A stretch of DNA of 64,000 nt. Source: Melieria omissa. Taxonomy: Eukaryota > Arthropoda > Insecta > Diptera > Ulidiidae. The stretch is taken from positions 47,377,993 through 47,441,992 of the forward strand of contig OZ020267.1 of the NCBI GenBank assembly GCA_963971225.1. The letters run 5' to 3'. Of this stretch, positions 48,701 to 60,700 are shown in pieces. Every line of letters starts with the position of its first letter. Within the stretch, counting starts at the first letter, position 1. The notes below the pieces were generated by a model. It was not told the DNA's origin. It did no database searches and saw nothing but the letters and a program-made list of their open reading frames with translations. A program made the position numbers and the translations under genes.

Positions 48701-51700
48701 CACCGAATTTTAATGCTATGCTGTAATTGACGCTTGTTTATCGGCACAGTCGAAAGTCCTCACATAGCACTGAAAAAATAATAGTCTACAGTCTTTAGAC
48801 TGCCAAATTATTAGTCGCAAGGTAAGAGCTCACCAAACTCAATTGTCGATAGAGCCATTGTTGTGGCATGCAGCGTCTTGTCTGAACCACTTGTGGACTA
48901 TATTCACCAAACAATCGGACAATAACGAATACCATTGTGGCTATTCTCATTTTTGTAGAAATACGGACTGATGATTCCACTGGCTTATAAACCACGCCTA
49001 ACCACAACCATCCTTGTATTGCCTTTGGCTGCTCACCGGACAAAACACAACAATTTTGCGTATTAACATACCCATTCAACCAAAAACGCGTTTCAGAACG
49101 TTTTCAGTAAAAAAGTGATCTCCCTTAAGTTTTTCAAAGGTCCACTCACTGAAAAATCGACGCTGCGGCACATCGCCCGGCTGTATGACAGTAAAATAAC
49201 TAAAATACTAATACATATGTTAAAAGGTTCAAATATACAACGTTTCTCAAATTTATTATTAAGTGTTTATAATTATTTTTTAGGAATTATATCTGGAAAT
49301 TCGTCAATTAAATTGGATCACGTAGAAGAGAATATACCTGATTTTATGCAATCAACAATTTATAAAATTCCTAAAGGCTTAACAAAAGGAACTGGAAAGG
49401 GGTTTATGGAAAGGGAAATGGTGTCATTAATAATTGAAATTAAAAAAAATACAGAGCAAAGGATTAAGGTGAGAAAATATATAAGTATTTAGCATATACT
49501 GATGATGTGCAAAAGAGCAACATATCGAAATTCAATTCCTAAACGATACAACAGTATCGTTAGAAAATGTTTGGTTTTTATCAGCAAATTCTATAAGAAC
49601 ATAATTTTACCCTCAGGAGAGAATGTACTTTGATTTGAAATGGGAGGGGGATCATTTCATCGGTTGCAAAACAGTTTTGTACTATTTCAAAATTTTTGCA
49701 AATATTCAGAAACAACTGTAAAAACTTTGGCCAGAAGCCTTTTCCGGTTGATGTGTTTGGAAGTTCATACTTGAAATATGTTATTTGCTGATCTTTGTTT
49801 ATTTTGGACCTAATTAAACAATACCCAAAGTTACACTATTTATTAGGAAAGTATTACAAATAAAACTAAGACAAGTAAAAGTGTAATCGTTAAAGCAAGT
49901 TTTATTCTAGTTAATTTCCCTATGTAAAGGAATAATATTGAATTTCGATATGTAGCTCTACAGATGACACAATAACATACTTACTACTTATATATATCTT
50001 TCAGCGCTTGAAAATAACTACAGGTATTCAACAGACAGCTCTTCGATACCATCCTGCGCACTCAGATCAATTCTGGTTAAATCAATTAATTGATTTTTTA
50101 GATGTACTTGTAAGTAATTATGATTTAATACTTAAATTTAAAATTTTCCTTGAAATCGTTTCAATGCTGTTGTCGAACACAATTTTGAATTTAAATTTTC
50201 ATTACTATGCACATTGCTGTAGTAGTTAATTTAAATTGGTTTTATGCATTCATTAATACAATACCCCTTATGTATCACTTTTTTGTATATTACACCGTGC
50301 GACAAAAATCAAAAAATTTTAAAACACGAAAAAATCGATATACTCGCGAAACTAGGGGCCAAATATAGTAAAACTAAAACTGTATTTAGGATATGGATAA
50401 TTTCAATATTATTAAGGATACTGAAATCGTATTTATAGAACCACTTTTGCACTTAAAAATAACAAACTGACCATGTGATAAATGGTCAAAAAGTAGTTGA
50501 CAATAGTGAAAATATTTATAGTATTTTAATATTAGTTTTTTTTCAATAGATAAAAGATAAATCTTAGTATTAAATTTATCCAGAGTTCTTTGCACCTTTC
50601 TGCAGATATACATAAGGGAAGGGCCGGTTACGAGACAGGCAACATCGTCCGCATTTGCTTGTGCGTAGACTCCAGAGTCATTTAGAGTTATAAGCAGGTG
50701 ATCAATCACCATGCACCAGAGTAATGCAGACAGCACCCCCATCTTGAGAGCAGCCTCTATTTACTCCGGATGACACCAGCATGGGCTAGCATTGAACGTA
50801 TCCAATTTAACAAAGCCCGGTCTACGCCGTGTCGACTGGTAGCGTAACACATACTATAAAAAGTTGCATTATCAAATACGCTCTCTATATCCACAAAGAT
50901 GACTATCGCGTAGTCCATCCTGTCGATGGCTCGCTCAATCCTACCAACAAGATTTTGCAGAGCCGCCTCGCAGGATTTCCGACTTTGGTAGGCATGCTGA
51001 AATGGAGATAGAGGATGTATCTTAAGCAACTCCTTACGTATCCGTAACTCTACCAGCCGTTCGAGACTTTTTAGCATGAAGGAAGTCATGCTAATTAGGT
51101 CTAGGTCTCATGCTGCTAGTGTAGTCGTTCTTTCCAAGGACGTGGTATAAAGGCCAGTGCAAGGCATGCAGGCTATACCTTCCCTCTACTGACTATACCT
51201 TTCCTCAACACAATAGGATAGATGCCATCAGGACCTGGCGATTTGACGCTGTCAAAAGACTTGATGTCAAATCGAATGGCAGCTTTATTCGCCACAGTTC
51301 TAGCAACGTACCGGTCATGTCGAGAGGGTTTCTGGCTTACTTTCGTAGTTTGAAACATATGAAATAATGTTTGCTAAACATCCAATAATACTTTATATTT
51401 GCTTGTAGGTTGTACCTTGAGAACGCGGCTTTTCAATCATTTGGTGCTTCTCGGTCATACAATGACCTAAATTGAAATTTGATAAAATGAATACATATAC
51501 ACCTAAGTCTGTTTTTACATGGTCTTTTTTTACACGGTTTTGATATAACACGGTTTGAAAATTGAATATTTTTAATTTTTTTACGCGATTTTATTCCATT
51601 TAGCACGATTTGAAATTTTATGTACTTAAATTTTTTTTGTCAAATTTAATTTTTGCGAAGTATGTTCATATCACAAAAAAGTATTTATGAAAGAAAAAAG

Positions 51701-54700
51701 TCTGAAACCATCGATAGTATCGATAGTGCTATCGATAGTTTGCGAACACTAGCTTAAAGATTTAAGTGAATTCCCTTTTAGCGCGTACAAGCAATTTTTA
51801 CTGGTCAAAGCAAATGTGAATAGCACTAATTTAGGGGAATTCCCTTTATGTGCATACAATAAAATTTACTGGTCAGAGCAATTGAAACGTGTTGTGAAAC
51901 GATCAATGTCTTTTTTTACACGGTTTTTTTTTACACGGCTTCTTCTGGAACCAATCTACCGTGTAAAAACAGACTTAGGTGTATATGTATCTCACTAAAA
52001 AAAAAAAACCGATTACAAATATTTTACGATGAAGAAGCTAGACACTGCTATTATGTTGAGTGCACGTTATTAAAACTCACTTCGAACTGTGACAATTTTA
52101 TAAAGTATGATATTTGATTGGCACAAGTTATGTATTCGATAGTTGTTACAAAAAAATACTCTTGTTTGCCATTCGTTTCATACATGACTCCTCACTTCAA
52201 TTTGTTTGACCGGCGCTCTAGAGTTCTTCTTTGATGATATTTATGTGAGCCTTGTTTTTGGGCGGATCAGGTGCGACAATCTTTTTTTTTAAGAACATTG
52301 CGAATTTTTTGTGGAGTCACTTGTGGCCAAACAGCTGTCTGCGTTTTACTGAAAATAATGGCAACAAATCTTCAATTGCGTAACGGGCAAAACTGTACGG
52401 AATGAAGTGGTCCGAGAATTTGTAGTATTTATCTTTTGTTTCTTGTTATCGAGTTATAGTGTGAATTAGTGATGTTTTGACTAATGTTTCCAATTATACA
52501 AGAATTGAAGTGCAAAAGTGGCAAACATCCAAAAGGTTTTGCACGCCACTGTCTATATGTAGATATTACGCACTTATACTGTATTTAGATTATATTATTT
52601 TCAGGATTTTCCAATTGAAGGATATGAACCTTTTGGCGTGATAACCGAAATTCAACTTCATTTGTGGGATTGTGCTATTGACTACAGGTAACATTTTTTG
52701 TTATGTTATGCGTCACACCAAAAAAGTATAAATATAGAAGTAAAGAAATACCATACGTACTATGTGCGGCTATGTAAGAATAAAAGCATGATAACTTTGC
52801 TCAAGTTTTTATCCAGTAAAAACTTGCAGAAAGAGCGTAAGAAATTATTTAGTAGAAATGTTCTCACAAAAAAAAAGATAGAGAGAAAAATAAAGCGAAT
52901 AGAAAACCAGGACAAATTGTCAAGAATGCAATAATTGACTGCTAACTTGTGCGAAAATTATACAATTGTGAAAATGCAATCATCGATAATCGTACTACGG
53001 TTCTCCTCGATTGTTCGTCGTTCGACTGCTCTCATCAATATTTAGCCGAGCATTACTCGCAATCGCAAATATTTACATTTGTAAAAACTTCAACAACCAA
53101 AATCAGAAAGAAATTTCTAAACATACAAAACTTGTAATAATTTTTGCATCATCTAAAAATGTCTTCAAGGTAAAAATTTAACTAGCAGACATTTTTCATG
53201 CACTCTTTTCTGCTCGGTCTTGCAAGTTTTTTGAGTTCATGAACTCTTTGCCAGTAAAACCTTGCAAAAACCTTACAAATAACTTGACAATGAACAAACC
53301 TAATATCAAACTGAACGTACTTATTTAACTAGCCGTACTTACAGCGGTACTGAACTTACTAACAACTGTTTTTCAGTTTACATTTTGACACATTTCAATT
53401 GTGTATATTTACATTTTTCATTCAAACTTTTTTTGAAAACTTTATTTTGTATTTTTGCTCAATCAAATTTGTTTGTATTTGTCTCTTGGTTGTATGCAAA
53501 AATTTAATTAGAGCCTAATAACCTCTTATATATATATTATATATACCTGTTATATATATATTTATATATTCACCAGCGTATACCCGGCGTACGTTGCTAC
53601 CCCCGATTATAAAGCCATTATCAAGAGAGTTAGCAACTTACGCGTTCTTCTTCTAACTGGGTAAATATTACTGGTAACTATTTTTCCAGTAAAGACCTGC
53701 ACTTTCGTGATAACTGTCACTTTGCTCTCAGTTTCTCGTTGTTTGTACAAATTATCCAGACCCATTCAGACCTATTGTGCCATAAAGTCCTCGGCATCAG
53801 CAACCAACCAAAGAGCTTAATGGCTCATCGCCTTTTTTCTCCCTTATTGTTTCCAGCTGTTGCTGGGAACGGTACACACAGCTTCTCAATTTGCGGTCTC
53901 ACGTTTGACCATTTCCGTCCCCTCTACTACTTCGTGCCTGCATCCTGCAACGGATTTCATCGCTGGCATCTGCGAGGGGGGAAAGGGGAATTAAGGTACG
54001 CATTATCAACTTTTCCCTCCTAGCAAACACAAATTGTGCTTGTTTCTATGTTCATACCGTTGTTACATTTCCAGTTTTCTAAAAAGTACGAGAAAATTGT
54101 TTTCCTTATCCAGTATCTTATCTTGTTTGTGGAGTATACAGACAGTAACCAAGTAGTCCAAGACCTCTTGTTCTATCTTCAAAAACCCTGAGATCTAAAA
54201 CGAGGGTACATCCACATTGTTATCAGCGATTATTATTATTATTACTGAATAGTGGGGAATAGGGAATAGTGCACTGCGTCCTAATAAATCTATTATTGTG
54301 CCCGCTTCATGAACCTACAGTTCGTCAGTAAGTCCAGTATCCGAAAGGAATTTAAGTATATACTATACTACTATGGTTGTAATATACTTGGTACACATAT
54401 ACTTGTTTTTGTTTTTCAATCGTTTGTATTCATAATCCTGTTTGTCCTAATTTCATATTTTTTTCACTTCAAAAATACTTGTTCCAAAGGCAGGACGAAA
54501 TAAATATTTTTCTTCTCGTAAATCAATATCAATATTCGTGCTTTCCGGAAGACTTCAAATATGTTGTCGGCTTCAAAAGCCCATCGGGTAGCGCGCTGGC
54601 TTCTCATACCGAAGCCCTAGGTTCGATTTCGTCTACTTCTATCGCTATCCACATGAAGCAGATGAGAATTACAAGAATTGCACAAGTGCGCTCTTGGTAA

Positions 54701-57700
54701 GCAATGGCAAAACCTCCAATAGTGAAAGGAAAATTGCCAAAACCGCCGTTCGGATTCGGCATTAAACTGTAGGCCCTCTTCCCCTATCCATTTGAAATGT
54801 GTGTCGTAACATATGTTGAAAAAAACAGTGTTGCATACACATTTTAAACGGGTGGAATTTGTGGTATCACAACGGGTCATATAGGCCTAAGTGTGTCTCA
54901 TACAGAGGCAGCGACTGCAACCAACCAACCAAAGGAGAGAAATTTACCTGTACATATATTATTAGGTGTTATATAATTGAACTAGTGACGATATATAATT
55001 TAATTGTATTTCGCAGGCCTAAAAACATCGGATTTCGAACGGTGATTGAATTAGGATCATTCACAATAGGCAGTAATATTATTTCATCTGTAGCTGGCTG
55101 CAACTTACGCTTAATCGTCGAAGAATGCATTTTGTCTCTGGCACCATTTGTAAGTAAAATATATTTTACACTGATAAAATTCAAACCAATTTTATTGTAG
55201 GATAACTCAAACAATGTCATCCCAGATTATGAGATATCATCAATAGATTCAAAGTACCTGGTGCCAGTACTTGATATTGGATTGCTTGATATTTCATTAC
55301 GACTGACTGGTGATAAAGTATCTGATAAGTGCCCTAAATTTGATTTGAGATGTTCCGTCCATGAAGCTCATTTACGCACCTGTTCGGATTCAGGATCTGC
55401 TTTGGCACAACTTATTTCATATATAGCTAATGATGGAGATTTTATTGCTAATAATAGCAATGAACCTCATAAGAATTCATCTGAATCGCCAGTTTATTCG
55501 GAAGCTGAAATTGTATCAACCACCGATGATAAGTTGTGTTCAGATATATCAGAGAAACAACAAGAACGGGTAAACTATTTAATGGCGCAAGCAGTTCTAG
55601 ATACAGTGAAATCGGATGATTGTTTTCCAAATATGTGTGTGGAGTCCCAACATGCTAATCGGGGTATTGAAGTTTTTTATTTTCCTGATGAAGATTCAAA
55701 AAATGTCACGGAACCGCAATCGGATGATAATACAATGACGAATGAAATGTCAGAAATATTGAATTTTGAGTCTAATGTAATGAGTACTTCATTCCCCGCT
55801 AGAGAAGATACTGAAGATACCTTACCTCAAATAATAGTAGACTTAGGCGATGTAAAGGAAAGACAATTTAATGAAAATTCGCAAGCTTCACGAGAAGATG
55901 AATACTGCATTATTGCGGATAATGAAAAATACTTCATGGTAAGTAATTTAAATATTTCACCTTTATTATATAATTCAGCCCTATTCTGAATAGAAATGTC
56001 TGGGGAGATTTTTTTCGAGACGAGAAAAGTAGGTATTCTGAAATTCAAAATGATAATAGTGATATAACGCACGTTGCTGACTGGAAAGAGGGTTTTTATC
56101 GTTGTTCAAGAAGAGTTTTTTGTGATATTTACCGTAATTTTAGGTGTTGGCTGACAGAAAGCTGCGCAAAAGTCCTAACTCTTGGAAAATGTTCTATGCC
56201 ACTGAAGAGGTCATTTATAACTTAATTGCTCTACACACATTTTTTAAAGGTGTAACCGTACCTTTGGACGGGCCTCTTTCAAAAAAAAAAAAAGTCATCA
56301 TAAACAAGCCAACTACTTCCAGTTGCAATTTACTTTGTGTTTACAAGTATTGCGACATTTACTTCGAAGAGATAAATGTCCAGGACAAAGATTTAGATAA
56401 ATATGAAATAAGACAGAATAGGCAAATGTTAATATTTTTTTGTGAAAAACGTTTACCATCTATCTATTTATACTATTGTCAGAGGGCACGTCTAAGTCGT
56501 AAGGCTGTGCCAAATGTCTTTAATGTGTGTCTGTAGTTCTTAAGTTATTCAAAATATTTGGGTTGCTTGAAAAGTGACACGCCCCTTGTTATTAAACACT
56601 TATGAAATGTTACCAGTGAAGCAATACACTTAAACGGAGGCCCTTTACCAAATTTTAATTATTTCCCACCTATAAATCCGAGGATATTTCATATAATAAA
56701 TGTAGGTTTTATGGTAGGTGAGACGAAAATTCTTGTTCTCGGGTACAGTACGTGTCTGGAAATCAATATTGATCTAAGATAATTCTGTCCGTCATAGGGT
56801 TTACCATAGAATATATAAGATTTACCACACTTACTTGGCGCCTGCCTCATCAGCTATATAATATATTTGTAAGGCAATATGGTTATTAAAGGATTCAGCG
56901 TATCATTACGGAAAAAAAGGTTTTATGAGATTGCAACTAAACCTACGATAGATGTTTTTAATACTGTTAATATTGTTAAATGATTCTGTGTTTCGTTGCT
57001 ACAATCAAACTCTTCCCTCTGCGCTGTACCCGCCTGTCTTTTATACTTGTTGGTTTGTCGCGCAGATCGTTCTCGCGCATTCTAATTGGACTAAAATTTT
57101 CCAGTGAGTCATGGTGAGTCATCTATGCGAATGTTTTAGCGAAATTATCAGGCCCCTTAAAGAATTCCAACGCAAGTCGTATTCTAAAAGTATGCCCCTA
57201 AAAGCATGCCATTCTAGTTTTTCTTCCATTCCAATGCCTTGCACAGGCACAGAGAGCAGTATCGTCACACTGCCCGCCACTTAGCGTAAGCTTATACGGA
57301 GACGTAGGCCGCGCAGCACAGAACAGGGCATCGCAGCACAGCTGGTTCTGTGTGACCCAGAAAATATGGGAACTTCGTATACGAATCTCGTAAAATCATC
57401 ACACGTGTTTCGTATTCATTCCATGGACCCAGCAATAGAGTTCTTTGTTTAAATCAGACTTTTTAAATTAGTTCTTTAATTTTTGCAAGAGATTAATTTG
57501 CACGTATTGACAGTGCGCAGAAAACTGTATTTCAACTACAATACTACGCAGATCTGTGCATGTACGTCCTTGCGCCACAAGTGACTGTGTCGCTGTATAC
57601 GCTGTATCCGTATAGGCTTAGGCTTGTACTTGTTTGTTTCGAACAAGAGCCGAGACTCCGCCATAGTAAGACGCCAGGCGCTCCGAATGGAGCCTAGCGC

Positions 57701-60700
57701 CTCTACTGCTGCAACGTTGAATCCTGTATCTTCTTCTTATTGACTGGCACGACAGCCCGATTACGAGACTAAGGCCTAGCTACCCGAAACCAACCGTGTT
57801 GTGCGTGCGAATTTGTACAGAGTTGGAAGGGACCTACAGTTCTATGCCGATTCCGGCGAATTGGGAGCTTTTTCATAGGCAATTTTACTCTCAGAGGTTT
57901 GCCATTTGCTGAGAGGACAGCCGCAGAAAGAAAAATCGTTGTTTTTTTCTTTTTTTTTGGTGTTAGCAGTACGGAGTCTTGAACCTGGGTTCGAGCGTCG
58001 CATTTGACTCGCGGCCCAACGCATTAGCTAGCTGAACTACGGCGGCTAAATCCTGTATACCACGTCATAAACCCTGGTAACAACTTTGTACGGTCTTTCC
58101 CATGGCGTTTGAAGCTTCGGAAACAAACCTTTTCTCCGCTTCGGGCTGTACATCGCCTTCCTGGAACCCTGCTGTGTTAGCCTGTCGATCATATCTGGCT
58201 TTTACCTTGTTGTTGACCAGTTGAGTGCTGCTCTGAGCTCTTCTCGTCGGGCCTCGTTGGTCTCTTATCTCGGCGTCAGCTTTTGCAATGCCTAGGTGCG
58301 CTCTACTGGAATCGTTATGGTAAGCCTCGATGACATCATTGATCTTACATTTCGGGACCACTATTAGAGAGTTTCTGGTCCTGCTACCTTCAGTCCAACG
58401 AAATCGGACGCTGGACCCACATATACCTCTCTTCCTGATGGCGAATAAGTGTTCCGCACGAGACGACATCACTCTGGTCCGAGCACTGTTCGGCACAGAG
58501 TTGATATTGCCTATTGACTTAACGTTCGACGGAAGGCGCTAGGACTGACAGTTTATAACGAGCCGCGCTCAGCTGGTCAGCAATAAGACCCTCAGCGGAG
58601 GAAAGACTTGTTTCCGACATTTCAAACGTCATGGAAAGGACTGTACCAGGTCGTGACCAGGATTAATGAGGTGGTACAACGAATTTAACGTTGCAGGAGT
58701 AGATGCGCTAGGCTGAAGGTAGTCCATTTGGAACGCCTGGCATCTCATTACGGCGGAGACACGGCAGTTGTTCTGGACCAACAATACTGAGTGGAGGGCA
58801 GTGTGACGATAGGGCTCGCCGCGCATTAGGTAACAAGTGTACATAAAGGCAGTGAAGTGTAAATTGCAAATAAAGTGATTGCTAGTATTGAACTGCGTTA
58901 AAGAATTGGAGTGTATTTTATTTTTAAGCACAATCCAAAAGGAAAGAATACGCCTGCAGAAATATACATATTAGATATTATATTATATTATATTATATTA
59001 TATTATATTATATTATATTATATTATATTATATTATATTATATTATATTATATTATATTATATTATATTATATTATATTATATTATATTATATTATATTA
59101 TATTATATTATATTATATTATATTATATTATATTATATTATATTATATTATATTATATTATATTATATTATATTATATTATATTATATTATATTATATTA
59201 TATTATATTATATTATATTATATTATATAAAAGTAGTAGTAGTAGTATATATGCATATATATATACACATCAAATATTATTGTTATTAATTTGATAATCG
59301 GAAAAAATTACTTATATACACTTGATTTTTGTTTATTTGCAGTCACAGTGCGGAATAAAAAATATGGAAATCTCTAATGAACCACTACGAATTGTGGATA
59401 ATCACTTTTTTTTACCATCTGATAAGCCAGATTTGTTGAAATCGCCTGACAATTTTCCATTGGCAGTATCACGCTACACACTTTGTGAGATGACATTTAC
59501 TTGGCATTTATACGGAGGCAACGATTTTTTGGATAACACACCTATGTCTCCGAAAAGTAAAATGTAGGTGTTGTAAAAAATTACATATATTCCATGCCAT
59601 TTTGACGATAAGCAGGTTTATGTAATAAGGCATACTTCACAAATGTCGGGTAATATCTTGGCCGAAGCTTGGGATCCGCCAAGCTACGGCTTATTTTTAA
59701 GTATATAACATATCGGCTGATAAGCCCCCGGTCTAATGGAGAAAACAAAACTTTTTTGGTGAAATTGTATTCATCAACATAGTTTCCTTCAAGTGCGATA
59801 CATTCATTCCAGCGCTTCTCTTACATTTCGATACCTTTTTTAGAAATCGACTTATCTTTGGTCTCAAAATAGGTATTTGTTTCGGCGATCACCTCCTCAT
59901 TCGAGCAAAATATTTTCCCGCGAGCATTTTTTTTAAGTCTGCGACCAGATAAAAGTCACTGGGAGCCAAATCTGGGGAATAGGGTGGGTGCGGAAGCAAT
60001 TCGAATTTTAGTTTATTCAATTTTGCCATTGTAGCAAGAGGCTTGTGGCACGGTGCATTGTCTTGGTGAAAAACCAAAACCAAAAAACCAACCAACCATG
60101 GGGGGCCGTTTCTTCAAAATTCCTCGTTCAAACGATCCAGTTTGGCCATGTAGTGATCGCTATTGACTGTCTTGTTTTTGTCAGGGTAGTCGATGAACAA
60201 GATATCAGACGCATATCTGGTAGCCCAATTCGCAGCAATGCTTGTGTAGCTGCGTGCCGAAATTGAATGCACTCGCCCTAACGCGCGATTTGAACGGAGA
60301 GAGATCCCAGCAGTGGCAATGACTTTGTTCCGTCGATCTCTTTAAAGTAAACCGAACTAAATCAGCAAGTGCAGTGCCCTAATTCAACTCTCTCTGCTCA
60401 GTAACAACAACAGCCAAAACCGGTTTTACGTGATCAGCGAAGTGAAGAAGCAAAAAATTCTAAGCAACAAATGACTGTACAGTCTTTATTTAACGAGATC
60501 ATGGCTCTGAGATCCAAAAATGCGCGTACGTAAAAAAAAGCACGTTGCAAATGCTCCCGTAAAAAAAAGCACGTTCTTCTTCGCCAAAATTTGCGCAAAA
60601 ACTGTCAAACTTCATGACGCTTTATGAAATCACGTATTTTATTGTTCATTATTTATTATTCATGTTATTCATAAATCATTACCGATTTTATTTCAAAACG

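Noticed and set aside
56145..56536. Possible additional Atg2 exon
   Set aside because: Direct joining of the exons at 55938 and 59343 keeps frame and matches ATG2, and the fragment has no ATG2 likeness.
58911..59294. 127-codon frame of repeating tyrosine-isoleucine-leucine
   Set aside because: It is a translation of the (TATTA)n microsatellite, not a gene.
59557..59563. Alternative donor GTAAAA for Atg2 exon 11
   Set aside because: It would break the frame into exon 12, whereas GTAGGT seven bases later keeps it.
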